From: JAAFIP01 sp031367325
GTDB taxonomy: Bacteria > Pseudomonadota > Gammaproteobacteria > Burkholderiales > Burkholderiaceae_C
Direction: 5' to 3'
Length of the DNA stretch: 64,000 bases
Assembly (NCBI GenBank): GCA_031367325.1
Contig: JANLPQ010000018.1
Span: 1 to 64,000 of the forward strand
Position 1 is the stretch's first letter. Each line of letters starts with the position of its first letter. Below, piece by piece: positions 53,450 to 63,219 of this stretch. The position numbers and the translations under genes are program-made. The notes under the pieces are model-generated. The model did not search any database. It was not told the origin of the DNA and was given only the letters and a program-made list of their open reading frames with translations.

Positions 53450-54566
53450 GGGTGGATAGCTGGGCAGTGTCGCGCTGCAACTGAGTGTGCAGCGCGGCAA
53501 ATCGGTGTTCTAAAACACGTATTTTCTCAGGTTGCGCCAACCAGTCCAACACAGCTTTTGACAAAGCTTGTGGCGTAGCGGCGTCTTGCAAAAATTCGGG
53601 CACCACAAACTCGTTGCACAAGATGTTAGGCAAGCCTACCCAAGCCTGCAGTTTTTTGCGCTTCATCATCTGCCAGCTTAGCCAGTGCATGTTATAGGCA
53701 ATGACCATGGGGCGCTTAAACAATACAGCCTCTAATGTTGCCGTACCGCTGGCAATCAGGGTTACATCGCACGCAGCCAATGCGGTGTGCGATTGGCCGT
53801 CCAGCAGCTGCACCAAGCCTGCTACACCCGCGCGCTGGGTATGGGCGGCAATGGTATTTTTTAAACTAGGCACGCAGGGGACTATAAATTTAATAGCTGC
53901 TTGAGCAGTATTTATGAGGGCTACAGCCTTAAAAAATACTTCAGCAAGGTACTGCACCTCTGACTGACGGCTGCCGGGCAGCACCGCTACAACACAGTCG
54001 TCGGCAGCTAATCCCAGTGACAGCCTAGCAGCGGCGCGGTCCGGCTGCAGCGGGATCATGCTGGCCAGCGGATGGCCCACATACGTAGCACCGATGCCAG
54101 CTTGGTCATACAAAGGTTTTTCGAACGGAAAAATGCACAGCACATGGTCTACCGCTTTGCGGATTTTTTCTATCCGCTCTGGCCGCCACGCCCAGATGCT
54201 GGGGCTGACAAAATGTACGGTTTTTACACCACGGGCTTTAAGCTGGGTTTCCAATCCAAGGTTAAAGTCTGGCGCGTCGATGCCAATAAATACATCCGGC
54301 GGATCAGCCAGCAGCGTCTTTAATAGTTGCTTGCGAATGCCCGCAATCTCGCGGTAATGGCGCAACACCTCGACATAGCCACGCACAGCCAGCTTGTCGC
54401 TAGGCCACAGCGCCTGAAAGCCGCGCCGCTGCAGCTGCACGCCGCCGATACCATAGGCCTGCACTTGCGGCCAGCGCTGCTGGATGCCGTCCAGTAACAA
54501 GCCGCCCAGCAAGTCGCCCGAGGTCTCGCCAGCCACCATGGCAACGCGCAATGCAGCTTGGGACAT
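53421..54566 (-). CDS. lpxB: Lipid-A-disaccharide synthase
   Basis: 381 residues; joins UDP-diacylglucosamine and lipid X to the lipid A disaccharide at the inner face of the cytoplasmic membrane. Family blocks: VAMVAGETSGDLLGGLLLDG, FIGIDAPDFNLGLE, VHFVSPSIWAWRPERIEKIR and AVLPGSRQSEVQYLAEVF; later ASGTATLEAVLFKRPMVIAY. A dispersed-repeat copy supplies about residues 213-229 (ALINTAQAAIKFIVPCV) in a region where relatives have variable sequence. The gene lies in the lpxA-lpxB-rnhB run. Confidence 0.95.
   Translation of the reverse strand: MSQAALRVAMVAGETSGDLLGGLLLDGIQQRWPQVQAYGIGGVQLQRRGFQALWPSDKLAVRGYVEVLRHYREIAGIRKQLLKTLLADPPDVFIGIDAPDFNLGLETQLKARGVKTVHFVSPSIWAWRPERIEKIRKAVDHVLCIFPFEKPLYDQAGIGATYVGHPLASMIPLQPDRAAARLSLGLAADDCVVAVLPGSRQSEVQYLAEVFFKAVALINTAQAAIKFIVPCVPSLKNTIAAHTQRAGVAGLVQLLDGQSHTALAACDVTLIASGTATLEAVLFKRPMVIAYNMHWLSWQMMKRKKLQAWVGLPNILCNEFVVPEFLQDAATPQALSKAVLDWLAQPEKIRVLEHRFAALHTQLQRDTAQLSTHAIAQVISR
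53880..53930. repeat. TAGCTGCTTGAGCAG repeat inside lpxB
   Basis: ACTATAAATTTAATAGCTGC then TTGAGCAGTATTTATGAGGG and CTACAGCC. In frame; encodes INTAQAAIKFIV. Confidence 0.88.
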
Positions 54567-54593
54567 AGATAGCAGTTTTCAATACGTCGTGCG

Positions 54594-55394
54594 CTAGCGC
54601 ACAATGCCGCGCTGCGCTGACACTTGGTTTAAAAAGCCGCTCATCAGTTGCACATCGGCCAGCGCTTCGGGGTGGCTAATGGCTAAGGCGTCAATTTGGG
54701 TGATGGCAGCCGCCAGAGGCAAATCATCACGGTACAGCGCCTTGTGCATGGCTTTGACAGCGCTGATACGCTCTGCGCTAAAGTTTTTGCGACGTAGGCC
54801 TTCTAAGTTCATGCCGCGCGCCTCTGCCGGCTGGCCTTGGCACATCACAAACGGCGGCAAATCAGCCAGCAGCATAGACGCAATAGACGTCATGCTGTAC
54901 GCGCCAATATGCACGAACTGCCGCACCATCGTACAGCCGCCCAAAATAACAAAATCATCTACCGTGACGTGGCCTGCCAGCTGCGTATTGTTGGCAAAAA
55001 TAGTGTCGTTGCCCACCACGCAGTCATGCGCCAAGTGCACATAGGCCATCAGCCAGTTGCGCTCGCCCACGCGGGTAACGCCGCCGCCGCCGGGCGAACC
55101 AATATTAAAAGTACAAAACTCGCGGATGGTATTGTCATCGCCAATGACCAGCTCGCACGGCTCACCCGCATACTTTTTGTCTTGCGGTACCGCGCCCAGC
55201 GATGTGAACTGGAAAATTTGGTTATTTTTGCCTATGGTAGTGTGGCCTTCAATCACAGCATGCGGCCCCACTGTAGTGCCTGCGCCGATTTTTACATGTG
55301 GGCCTATCACACTGTACGGCCCTACGCTTACCGAGCTGTCAAGCTGCGCATGGCTGTCAACCAGTGCGGTGGGGTGAATTAAACTGCTGCTCAA
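54594..55394 (-). CDS. lpxA: UDP-N-acetylglucosamine acyltransferase
   Basis: First step of lipid A synthesis: O-acylation of UDP-GlcNAc. 266 residues in left-handed beta-helix hexapeptide repeats (IHPTALVDSHAQLDSSVSVG onward). The catalytic His region is in VHLAHDCVVGNDTIFANN and HVTVDDFVILGG. The C-terminal helical domain ends LMSGFLNQVSAQRGIVR. It is 27 bp upstream of lpxB and 43 bp downstream of fabZ. Confidence 0.96.
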   Translation of the reverse strand: MSSSLIHPTALVDSHAQLDSSVSVGPYSVIGPHVKIGAGTTVGPHAVIEGHTTIGKNNQIFQFTSLGAVPQDKKYAGEPCELVIGDDNTIREFCTFNIGSPGGGGVTRVGERNWLMAYVHLAHDCVVGNDTIFANNTQLAGHVTVDDFVILGGCTMVRQFVHIGAYSMTSIASMLLADLPPFVMCQGQPAEARGMNLEGLRRKNFSAERISAVKAMHKALYRDDLPLAAAITQIDALAISHPEALADVQLMSGFLNQVSAQRGIVR

Positions 55395-55437
55395 TTTGGC
55401 TGCCTTGATGTTGTATTGCTCAGCATGGATCGGTTAA

Positions 55438-55878
55438 TCAACCTACCATGCGCATGGTGCACATCAGCTCAGCTTCTACGGCCAGTTCTGTCCCCACCAG
55501 CGCCTGCGCTTTGAACTTGTAAATACCCGCTTTGGATCGGTCAAGCTGCACATTCAATAGCAGTTGATCACCAGGCTCGACCGGCCTTTTAAAACGCGCC
55601 CGGTCGATACCGGCAAAATAATAAACCGATTTGTCGTCGGGTACTTGGCCCAGCATGTCAAAAGACAGCAGTGCAGCAGTTTGCGCCAAGGCTTCTATCA
55701 TCAACACACCGGGCATCACCGGGCGATGCGGAAAATGTCCCTCGAAAAACGGCTCATTAATGGTCACATTTTTCAGCGCCTTGATCGACTTGCCTTTGTC
55801 GATCTCCAGCACGCGATCTACCAGCAAAATCGGGTAGCGGTGCGGCAGTTGCTTCAAAATTGCGTAAATGTCCATCAT
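55438..55878 (-). CDS. fabZ: 3-hydroxyacyl-ACP dehydratase FabZ
   Basis: 146 residues, hot-dog fold; dehydrates 3-hydroxyacyl-ACP in fatty-acid elongation. The active-site region is LPHRYPILLVDRVLEID and NEPFFEGHFPHRPVMPGVLM (catalytic His in GHFP), followed by IEALAQTAALL. Start could be 55878 or 55875 (two adjacent ATGs). Its place between lpxD and lpxA is conserved, balancing fatty-acid and lipid A synthesis. Confidence 0.96.
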   Translation of the reverse strand: MMDIYAILKQLPHRYPILLVDRVLEIDKGKSIKALKNVTINEPFFEGHFPHRPVMPGVLMIEALAQTAALLSFDMLGQVPDDKSVYYFAGIDRARFKRPVEPGDQLLLNVQLDRSKAGIYKFKAQALVGTELAVEAELMCTMRMVG

Positions 55879-55897
55879 GGTATTTATTTTTCTAAAA

Positions 55898-56896
55898 TTA
55901 TTTGTCAGTCGATTTTTCTACCGCCAACTCGATTGCCTTAACGCGTTCACGCAGCTTGTGCAACTGTTTGAGCGAGGCGGCATTTTTTTCCCAACTGGCA
56001 TTGTCGTCGATAGGAAACAAGCCAGTATAGTTGCCCGCTTTGGTAATGGACCGCGTAACCGTCGTAGCAGCAGAAATTTGTACATGGTCGGCCACCGTTA
56101 AATGCCCCAGCACAATAGCGCCGCCGCCCAACATGCAGTGCGCGCCAATAGTGGCGCTGCCTGCTATCCCCACACAACCGGCCATTGCCGTGTGTTTGCC
56201 AACACGCACGTTGTGGCCAATTTGAATTAAATTGTCCAGCTTCACACCGTCTTCAATGATGGTGTCGTCCAGCGCGCCACGGTCAATACAGGTGTTAGCA
56301 CCAATCTCGACGTCGTCACCAATACGTACTGCGCCCAGCTGGGCGATCTTTTCCCATACGCCTGCGCGCGATTTATCAGGCGCAAAACCAAACCCATCCG
56401 CACCAATAACTACGCCGCTGTGCAGTATGCAACGCTGGCCTACTGTGCAATGTTCACCTACTGTCACGCGAGACTTTAGCACCGTGCCCGCGCCAATGCG
56501 TGCGCCTTGCTCTATGACACATAAAGGACCAATACTGGCTGCAGGATCGACGAATGCATTAGCATGTACCACCGCACTGGAGTGCACGCCAGCAGGTGCG
56601 GCAGGCCGCATGTTTTGCTGCCACCACTGCGTCAAACGGGCAAAATATAAATAAGGATCTTCGGTCTCAATGCACGCACCACGTTGGCGTGCGGCCTGCG
56701 AAAATTCTGGTGCAGTAATCACGCAACCCGCTTGGCTGGACTGCAAAAACGCAAGGTACTTAGAATGGCTGAAAAAAGCCATGTCAGCAGGCCCTGCTGA
56801 TTGCAGTGGTGCCAGGCGCTTGATTGCCAAGCTGCCTTGCCCATGCAAAATACCACCTAAGCTATCAACAATGTGGGACAGCGTAGGCAACACCAC
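55898..56896 (-). CDS. lpxD: UDP-3-O-acylglucosamine N-acyltransferase
   Basis: 332 residues; adds the N-linked acyl chain in lipid A synthesis. An N-terminal uridine-binding domain (GILHGQGSLAIKRLAPLQSA, MAFFSHSKYLAFLQSSQAG) precedes hexapeptide repeats with GVVIGADGFGFAPDKSRAGV and the catalytic-His segment LIQIGHNVRVGKHTAMAG. The C-terminus is a short coiled coil (LKQLHKLRERVKAIELAV). Downstream of skp, upstream of fabZ. Confidence 0.95.
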   Translation of the reverse strand: MVLPTLSHIVDSLGGILHGQGSLAIKRLAPLQSAGPADMAFFSHSKYLAFLQSSQAGCVITAPEFSQAARQRGACIETEDPYLYFARLTQWWQQNMRPAAPAGVHSSAVVHANAFVDPAASIGPLCVIEQGARIGAGTVLKSRVTVGEHCTVGQRCILHSGVVIGADGFGFAPDKSRAGVWEKIAQLGAVRIGDDVEIGANTCIDRGALDDTIIEDGVKLDNLIQIGHNVRVGKHTAMAGCVGIAGSATIGAHCMLGGGAIVLGHLTVADHVQISAATTVTRSITKAGNYTGLFPIDDNASWEKNAASLKQLHKLRERVKAIELAVEKSTDK

Positions 56897-56915
56897 GTCC
56901 TCCAGCGTACTCTAG

Positions 56916-57428
56916 TTACTTAACAGCGTTAAGTGCTTTAATGACTTTGTCGGTAATGTCATGCTTGGGGTTGATATAGACCGCTTCTTGCAATACCAAG
57001 TCATACTTTTCTGCTTCAGCCACTTGCTTGACAATGCGGTTGGCACGCTCCAAGACACCTTGTAGCTCTTCGTTCTTACGTGAATTTAAATCTTCTTGAA
57101 ACTCACGGCGCTTGCGCTGAAGATCGCGGTCTTGTTCTACTAATTGTTTTTGGCGTGTGTTGCGCTGGCTTTCGGCCAAGGTGGGCGATTCGCGTTCAAA
57201 CTTTTCTGTGGCGGTCTTCAGCGTATTGCCGTTATCGACAATTTCTTTCTCGCGTTTGGCAAACTCAGCTTCCAGCTTGGTTTGTGACGCTTTGGCAATA
57301 TTGGCCTCGCGGAAAACACGGTCGGTGTTGACAAAACCAACGCGAAACTCCTGCGCGCTGGCGACTGTACACAGCGTGGCTGCCACAAAACCAGCGGCAA
57401 CAACAAAATTACGGGTTAAGTTCTTCAT
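56916..57428 (-). CDS. skp: Skp/OmpH-family periplasmic chaperone
   Basis: 170 residues. Signal peptide FVVAAGFVAATLCTVASAQ, then FRVGFVNTDRVFREANIAKA and two long helices rich in Glu, Arg and Lys (about 60-130) that form the tentacles of the trimer. It keeps unfolded outer-membrane proteins soluble on the way to BamA. Its start overlaps the bamA stop by one base (TAATG). Confidence 0.92.
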   Translation of the reverse strand: MKNLTRNFVVAAGFVAATLCTVASAQEFRVGFVNTDRVFREANIAKASQTKLEAEFAKREKEIVDNGNTLKTATEKFERESPTLAESQRNTRQKQLVEQDRDLQRKRREFQEDLNSRKNEELQGVLERANRIVKQVAEAEKYDLVLQEAVYINPKHDITDKVIKALNAVK

Positions 57429-59722
57429 TAGAAAGAGGTTCCAATCTGAAATTGTATTTTCTGTATTCTATCGCCTGGAAACTTGCGCACAGGTCTGGCA
57501 TACGCTAAACGCAGCGGCCCTACTGGCGAAATCCAGCTAATGCCGACGCCTGTGGATACGCGCGTACTGCCAAAGTCGTACTTATCCAGCTCGCCAAACA
57601 CATTACCCGCGTCTACAAAGCCAAATATACGCAGGCTTTTGTCGTTGCCAACACCGGGAAATGGTGCCAGTAACTCTATGTTACCTATGATTTTCTTGGC
57701 TCCGCCAATATACGAACCAGTCACATCGCGCGGGCCCAAGCTGCCTTGGTCAAAGCCACGCACCGAACCCAAGCCGCCAGCAGTGAAGTTTTTAAAGACC
57801 GGGAAAGCTCGGTTGGACAAACCCTTGCCCCAGCCTAGCTCGCCGTTCAACGCGATGGTGAATTTTTTATTAATTGGATAAAAATACTGGCCTTGGTATG
57901 AGCTGCGCAGGTAGCGCGCATCGCCAGCGACACCCCATTCGCCATTGACGCGCTGGTAGATGCCCGTATTGGGCGAGATGGCACTGTCGCGCGAGTCGCG
58001 TGACCAGCCAAGGGTCAACGGGAAGTTGGTGCTGGAATAGCCGAACTCATTGGCATAGGCCAAATATGCGGCAGGAATGTTGGTGCCAGGCTTGATTTTG
58101 GTGTTTTCAACTCCGCCGCCAAAAAACACAGTGTCTAGTTCGGTAAATGGAATACCAAAGCGCAGACTGGCACCGGTGGTAACTAGTTGATAATCGCCGC
58201 CGTTTTGGTTCAGCGGCTTGGTACTGCGGTAGTACACATCCACAGCACGGGACACACCGTCGTTGGTGAAATAAGGGTCAATACTGCTGATAGACAGCTG
58301 GCGGCTCGATTTAGAGGTGTTGACGTCAATACCCAAATAGGTCCCCGTACCGAACACGTTTTCTTGGGCAATTTTGAACTGAAGCGACAGTCTCTCAGCG
58401 CTTGAAAAACCTGCGCCCAACTGCAAATTACCAGTGGGCTTTTCAACTACGGTCACGATCAAATCGATTTGGTCTGACGCGCCCGGCACGTCGACCGTCT
58501 CAACGTTGACTTCTTTGAAGTAACCTAAGCGGTCTACACGGTCGCGCGATAGCTTGATTTTGTCACCGTCGTACCAGCTCGATTCAAACTGGCGAAATTC
58601 GCGCCGAATAATCTCGTCGCGGGTCCGCACGTTGCCGCCGATGTTGATCTTGCGCACATAAGCGCGGCGCGAAGGATCTGCCTGAATCACAAAGCTCACG
58701 CGGTTATTGGCGCGGTCTATTTCGGGTTTGGCTTGCACTTGGGCAAATGCGTAGCCAAAGGTTCCAAAATAGTCGCTGAACGCTTTAGTCGTTTGCGCCA
58801 ACTGCTCCGAGTTGTACGGCTCGCCTGGCTTGACGGTGATCAGTGTTTTAAACTCATCTTCACGGTTAAGGTAATTGCCCTCAAGCTTGATACCAGACAC
58901 ATAGTACCGCTCACCTTCGGTGATGTTGATGGTTAAAGTAATGTCTTGCTTGTCAGGCGATATGGCCACTTGGGTAGAGTCGATCTTGAACTCTAGATAG
59001 CCCCGCGTCAAATAGTAAGAACGGAGTGACTCTAAGTCAGCATTCAGCTTGGTACGGGCGTAACGATCGCTCTTGGTATACCAGCTTAGCCAGCCGCTGG
59101 TGTCTTGGTCAAACAGACCTAATAATGTGCTTTCGCTAAATACCTTGGCACCCACCACGCGAATTTCTTTGATTTTTGCAATATCGCCTTCAACCACGTT
59201 GAAGTTCAAATTCACGCGATTGCGTTCAATGGGCGTTACCGTAGTAACAACCTCAGCACCGTACAAGCTGCGGTTGATGTATTGCCTCTTTAGCTCTTGC
59301 TCTGCGCGATCGGCTAGCGCTTTGTCAAAGGGCCTGCCTTCATTGATGCCCACTTCGCGTAGCGACTTAGTCAAGGCTTCTTTATCAAATTCTTTGGTGC
59401 CCGTAAAGCTGACATCAGCCACGGTAGGCCGCTCTTCGACGATCACTACCAGCACGTTGCCTTGCACGTCAATGCGCACGTCTTTGAACAGACCTAAGGC
59501 AAACAAAGACCGGATTGCGGCTGTACCTTTGTCATCGCTATACGACTCGCCCACGCGAAAAGGCAAGGACGCGAATACTGTACCGGGCTCAACCCGCTGC
59601 AGACCTTCGACACGTATGTCACTGACTGTAAACGGCTCGACTGCCCAAGCATTGGCTACAAATGCCAAAGCGGCTAGCGCACACGCTGAGCGGTTTGACA
59701 CATACTTCATTTGATTTTTCAT
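57428..59722 (-). CDS. bamA: Outer membrane protein assembly factor BamA
   Basis: About 764 residues. Signal peptide RSACALAALAFVANAWA, five POTRA domains (about 25-420, starting FTVSDIRVEGLQRVEPGTVF and VVIVEERPTVADVSFTG), then a 16-strand barrel with the VRGF loop motif (GGLGSVRGFDQGSLGPRD) and C-terminal aromatic residue (FQIGTSF). Start: ATG 59722 (MKNQMKYVSN) or 59710 (MKYVSN); the extension to 59770 overlaps rseP and is unlikely. Folds and inserts outer-membrane proteins. Confidence 0.95.
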   Translation of the reverse strand: MKNQMKYVSNRSACALAALAFVANAWAVEPFTVSDIRVEGLQRVEPGTVFASLPFRVGESYSDDKGTAAIRSLFALGLFKDVRIDVQGNVLVVIVEERPTVADVSFTGTKEFDKEALTKSLREVGINEGRPFDKALADRAEQELKRQYINRSLYGAEVVTTVTPIERNRVNLNFNVVEGDIAKIKEIRVVGAKVFSESTLLGLFDQDTSGWLSWYTKSDRYARTKLNADLESLRSYYLTRGYLEFKIDSTQVAISPDKQDITLTINITEGERYYVSGIKLEGNYLNREDEFKTLITVKPGEPYNSEQLAQTTKAFSDYFGTFGYAFAQVQAKPEIDRANNRVSFVIQADPSRRAYVRKINIGGNVRTRDEIIRREFRQFESSWYDGDKIKLSRDRVDRLGYFKEVNVETVDVPGASDQIDLIVTVVEKPTGNLQLGAGFSSAERLSLQFKIAQENVFGTGTYLGIDVNTSKSSRQLSISSIDPYFTNDGVSRAVDVYYRSTKPLNQNGGDYQLVTTGASLRFGIPFTELDTVFFGGGVENTKIKPGTNIPAAYLAYANEFGYSSTNFPLTLGWSRDSRDSAISPNTGIYQRVNGEWGVAGDARYLRSSYQGQYFYPINKKFTIALNGELGWGKGLSNRAFPVFKNFTAGGLGSVRGFDQGSLGPRDVTGSYIGGAKKIIGNIELLAPFPGVGNDKSLRIFGFVDAGNVFGELDKYDFGSTRVSTGVGISWISPVGPLRLAYARPVRKFPGDRIQKIQFQIGTSF

Positions 59723-59769
59723 AGTCCGATAAATACTTTGACGTGGTGCATGCCTGTAGCAAAGTACCA

Positions 59770-61152
59770 TTAAAAAAACTGCTTGAGCATTCTGCTCAAG
59801 TCATTAAATAGTGCAACGCCCATCATGGCAAACAATATAGCCACGCCGCCGCGCTGCAGCCGCTCTAGCCACAATTGCGTCACTTCTTTGCCAGTGACCG
59901 CCTCCCATAGATAATACATGAGGTGCCCACCGTCCAATACTGGCAGCGGCAACAAGTTCAATACGCCTAAACTGACGCTGATCAGGGCCAAAAATAGCAG
60001 GTATTGCACCAGCCCCAAACTGGCTGATTTACCAGCCACGTCGGCGATGGTCAGTGGGCCGCTCAAGTTTTTAAGCGACGCTTCACCGATGACCATTTTG
60101 CCCATCATGCGCAGTGTCAGCGCTGATATTTCCCAAGTTTTGACCACGCCACGCCACAAACCATCCAAGGGCCCGTAGCGAATGTCCACCATCGCTGGCA
60201 TAGCACCGACATAAGCACCTATTTTGCCTACCCACACACTGCCCTCTCTACTGGCATTGGGCGTGACATCAAGCGACACATTTTTACCCTGTCTTTGCAC
60301 TTGCCAAGTTTTTTTAATCGGTAACTCGCCTTGTACGCTGGCACGGATAGCGTCGCGCAGCTGCATGCCATCCGAAATAGCGACGCCATCTACACTGAGC
60401 ACTAAATCGTCTTTTAGCAAGCCTGCTGTAGCGGCTGGGCCACCGGCCACTAGCTCGCCAATGGACGCTTGGGTCCAGGGCGCACCCACGCCAATTTTGC
60501 GAAACATTTGCGCGTCGGCTTCTTGCACATCTAGGCTGGCCAGCGGCAGCGTCACGTCGCGGCCCCTATTGCTATCTCTGGGCATCACCGACAAGACAAC
60601 GTCTTTCTTGTCTAACGCGCCTTGAGTAGTCAGCCAGCGCACATCTTCCATCGACTCTACTATTTGCAAGGTATCACCCACGAAACCTGCACGCTGCACC
60701 TCCTCGCCTCCGCGCAAGCCTGCTTGGTAGGCCAAAGATGAAACTTGTGGACTGGCCAAAATCGCCCGTGGCTCTTGCCCGCCTATCCAGCTGACTACCG
60801 CATACAGCAGTACCGCTAGAAGCAAATTGGCTAGTGGGCCTGCCACCACGATAGCGGCGCGGGACTTTAAGGGCTGGGTATTAAACGCGACATGGCGCAG
60901 CTCGGGCGGAACCGGGGCCTCTCGCTCGTCGAGCATTTTGACGTAGCCACCCAAGGGAAACATAGACAACACAAACTCGGTGTCTTGTCCAGAGTGCTGT
61001 TTTTTAGGCTTCCAGGTCAGTAGTGGTTTACCAAAACCTACTGAAAACCGAATCACTTTGACCCCGCACGCCACGGCCACACGGTAGTGGCCGTATTCGT
61101 GGATGGCGATCAATACAGCTAACGTAAAGATGAAAGAAACTAAGGTCAGCAT
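59770..61152 (-). CDS. rseP: RseP-type site-2 zinc metalloprotease
   Basis: 460 residues; cleaves anti-sigma factors and remnant signal peptides in the membrane. Zinc site HEYGHYRVAVACG near residue 18, first membrane helix LVSFIFTLAVLIAIHEYGHY, one or two PDZ domains (about 110-300; VAGGPAATAGLLKDDLVLSV), then LLPLPVLDGGHLMYYLWEAV with the third zinc ligand Asp. ATG 61152 overlaps the dxr stop (TGATG); GTG 61155 is the alternative. Confidence 0.95.
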   Translation of the reverse strand: MLTLVSFIFTLAVLIAIHEYGHYRVAVACGVKVIRFSVGFGKPLLTWKPKKQHSGQDTEFVLSMFPLGGYVKMLDEREAPVPPELRHVAFNTQPLKSRAAIVVAGPLANLLLAVLLYAVVSWIGGQEPRAILASPQVSSLAYQAGLRGGEEVQRAGFVGDTLQIVESMEDVRWLTTQGALDKKDVVLSVMPRDSNRGRDVTLPLASLDVQEADAQMFRKIGVGAPWTQASIGELVAGGPAATAGLLKDDLVLSVDGVAISDGMQLRDAIRASVQGELPIKKTWQVQRQGKNVSLDVTPNASREGSVWVGKIGAYVGAMPAMVDIRYGPLDGLWRGVVKTWEISALTLRMMGKMVIGEASLKNLSGPLTIADVAGKSASLGLVQYLLFLALISVSLGVLNLLPLPVLDGGHLMYYLWEAVTGKEVTQLWLERLQRGGVAILFAMMGVALFNDLSRMLKQFF

Positions 61153-62336
61153 CACGATCCTTGCAATGTTAAAACAAACTTCTGGGCCGCAGCGCGGCTG
61201 ATGGCATCAATAGCCAGCAAATCACCTAAGTTTGCAGGTTTGGACGGTAAGACCTTACTTAAAGTTTCCAAATTAACGGCATGGATATGGTCGAAACGAA
61301 TTTTTCGGTCTAAGAACGCTTGTACTGCCACCTCGTTAGCCGCGTTCAATACTGCTGTGGTGCCCTCTGGCGCGCGCATAGCGTGCCAAGCCAGCAGCAG
61401 GCCAGGAAAGCGCGATGCGTCAGGCGCCTCAAACGTCATAGCACCCACACGCCGCCAATCCAGTGGCTGCGCCCCACTGGCCATACGCTCGGGGTGGCTA
61501 AAGCCATACGCTATGGGCACACGCATATCAGCATTGCCCAGCTGCGCCACCACCGATGTATCGTGGTACTGCACCATAGAGTGAATGATTGACTGCGGGT
61601 GCACCACGACTTCGATTTTCTCAGGTGGCATGTCAAACAAATAATGCGCCTCAATCACCTCTAGCGCCTTGTTCATCAAAGTAGCTGAATCGACTGATAT
61701 TTTGCGGCCCATATCCCACGTGGGGTGCGCCACCGCTTCTTCGGGCGTAATGGCGCTGAAGGTGCTGACATCGCGGCTGCGAAAGGGGCCACCGGAGGCC
61801 GTCAAAATAATTTTCTCTACCCTGCTGGCCCACGTACTGCGCTGCTCAGGCAAGCTTTGAAAAATCGCAGAATGCTCACTGTCGATAGGCAACAAAGTAG
61901 CACCACCTTGTGCAACCACTTGCATAAACAAAGCGCCGCCCACTACCAAGGCTTCTTTATTGGCCAATAGCAAACGTTTGCCTGCACGCGCTGCCGCCAA
62001 GCTGGGCGCTAGTCCTGCTGCACCCACAATAGCCGCCATGACGATATCTGTTTGACTGCAAGACGCTACATTTTCAATAGCTGCTTGAACATATTCAACT
62101 TGGGTTAACAGTGCTTTTTGTTTAATTTTTTGAGCTAATAAACGACCTGCACCCGCATCTGCCATGACCGCCACTTGAGGTTTAAACTGCTCGCACTGGG
62201 CTAGCATGTCGTCCACATTGGTGTTCGCTGTCAGTGCAAACACCTCGTAACGATCTGGGTGCCGCGCGACAAAATCAAGCGTATTTTTACCCACCGAACC
62301 TGTGGAGCCTAGTACGGTAACGCGTTGTTTAGTCAT
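61152..62336 (-). CDS. dxr: 1-deoxy-D-xylulose 5-phosphate reductoisomerase
   Basis: About 394 residues; second step of the MEP isoprenoid route. NADPH site VTVLGSTGSVGKNTLDFVAR, metal-binding LLPIDSEHSAIFQSL and active-site loop with ILTASGGPFR, then VDSATLMNKALEVIEAHYLF. The stretch around residues 75-90 (LLTQVEYVQAAIENVASCSQ) contains a diverged dispersed-repeat copy before the conserved TDIVMAAIVGAAGL. ATG 62336 is preferred over 62354 because the Rossmann motif begins soon after. Confidence 0.95.
   Translation of the reverse strand: MTKQRVTVLGSTGSVGKNTLDFVARHPDRYEVFALTANTNVDDMLAQCEQFKPQVAVMADAGAGRLLAQKIKQKALLTQVEYVQAAIENVASCSQTDIVMAAIVGAAGLAPSLAAARAGKRLLLANKEALVVGGALFMQVVAQGGATLLPIDSEHSAIFQSLPEQRSTWASRVEKIILTASGGPFRSRDVSTFSAITPEEAVAHPTWDMGRKISVDSATLMNKALEVIEAHYLFDMPPEKIEVVVHPQSIIHSMVQYHDTSVVAQLGNADMRVPIAYGFSHPERMASGAQPLDWRRVGAMTFEAPDASRFPGLLLAWHAMRAPEGTTAVLNAANEVAVQAFLDRKIRFDHIHAVNLETLSKVLPSKPANLGDLLAIDAISRAAAQKFVLTLQGS
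62068..62113. repeat. TAGCTGCTTGAGCAG repeat, diverged type B, inside dxr
   Basis: ACATTTTCAATAGCTGCTTG then AACATATTCAACTTGGGTTA and ACAGTGCT. In frame; gives TQVEYVQAAIENV. Confidence 0.8.
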
Positions 62337-62365
62337 CAATTCAATAGCAGCCAAGCCAAGTTAAT

Positions 62366-63205
62366 TTAAGCCAACAAAGACCATAACATCATGGCCAATG
62401 GCAAGGTAGGCAGCAGGGCATCTACACGGTCTAGTACACCGCCATGGCCGGGCAACAGCTGGCTAGAGTCTTTAGCGCCAGCACTGCGCTTAACTAACGA
62501 CTCCACTAGGTCTCCCACCACGCTCATGGCGCATAAAAATAGCAACGCCAGTGCCAACAACCACAGGCCATGCTGCGCGAGGCGGGTGTACAAGCTGGGC
62601 ACTACCATAGCCCAAGAGGTATCAACCGCCATCCAGACGGCTGCAACCAGTAGAACACCCACCATACCGCCCCAAACGCCCTCCCAGCTTTTGCCAGGGC
62701 TGATGTTGATGGCCAGCTTGCGCCTGCCAAAAGCGCGACCTGCGAAATACGCAAACACGTCGGCGCCCCACACCAGCACCAAGATCGACAGCAGCAAATT
62801 AATGCCGATCACTCGCGCCTGTGCCACGGCCAGCCACGCCAGTGTTAACGCTAGTACGCCCCCTACTATGCGCATCCAGCGGTGCATGCGCGGCCAGCCA
62901 GCTACGCCGCGCTGCAGCAGCAGTGCGCCTAGCAGTACCCACGCACAGCCACCCAGTATCCACAAAGTGGGTGTACTGCGATAAGGCAAACCTAGCCGCC
63001 AAGCCACAGCGCACAGCGCAGCGCAGTCCAGCGCTACCCACCATGACACTTTTTTGCTGTAACCATTGAGCTGGCCCCATTCCCACGCTGCCAGTACCAT
63101 CAGTACCAGCGCCACCAGCATCAGCCATTCGGGCTGCGCTGCAAACAATGCAGGCAACAAAATAGCCAGTAACACCAGTGCGGTGATGATGCGTTGTTTA
63201 AGCAT
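62366..63205 (-). CDS. cdsA: Phosphatidate cytidylyltransferase
   Basis: 279 residues; makes CDP-diacylglycerol at the inner membrane. About eight hydrophobic segments, starting RIITALVLLAILLPALFAAQ. The signature near the C-terminus is KRSAGAKDSSQLLPGHGGVL then DRVDALLPTLPLA, the expected S-x27-K-D-x3-LPGHGG-x2-DR pattern. It lies between uppS (15 bp) and dxr (29 bp). Confidence 0.95.
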   Translation of the reverse strand: MLKQRIITALVLLAILLPALFAAQPEWLMLVALVLMVLAAWEWGQLNGYSKKVSWWVALDCAALCAVAWRLGLPYRSTPTLWILGGCAWVLLGALLLQRGVAGWPRMHRWMRIVGGVLALTLAWLAVAQARVIGINLLLSILVLVWGADVFAYFAGRAFGRRKLAINISPGKSWEGVWGGMVGVLLVAAVWMAVDTSWAMVVPSLYTRLAQHGLWLLALALLFLCAMSVVGDLVESLVKRSAGAKDSSQLLPGHGGVLDRVDALLPTLPLAMMLWSLLA

Positions 63206-63219
63206 GGCTTGAGGTATGT

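Noticed and set aside
59775..59805. ACTGCTTGAGCATTCTGCTC at the rseP 3' end, resembling the repeat core
   Set aside because: The flanks do not match the family, and DLSRMLKQFF is a plausible native RseP end. Not counted.
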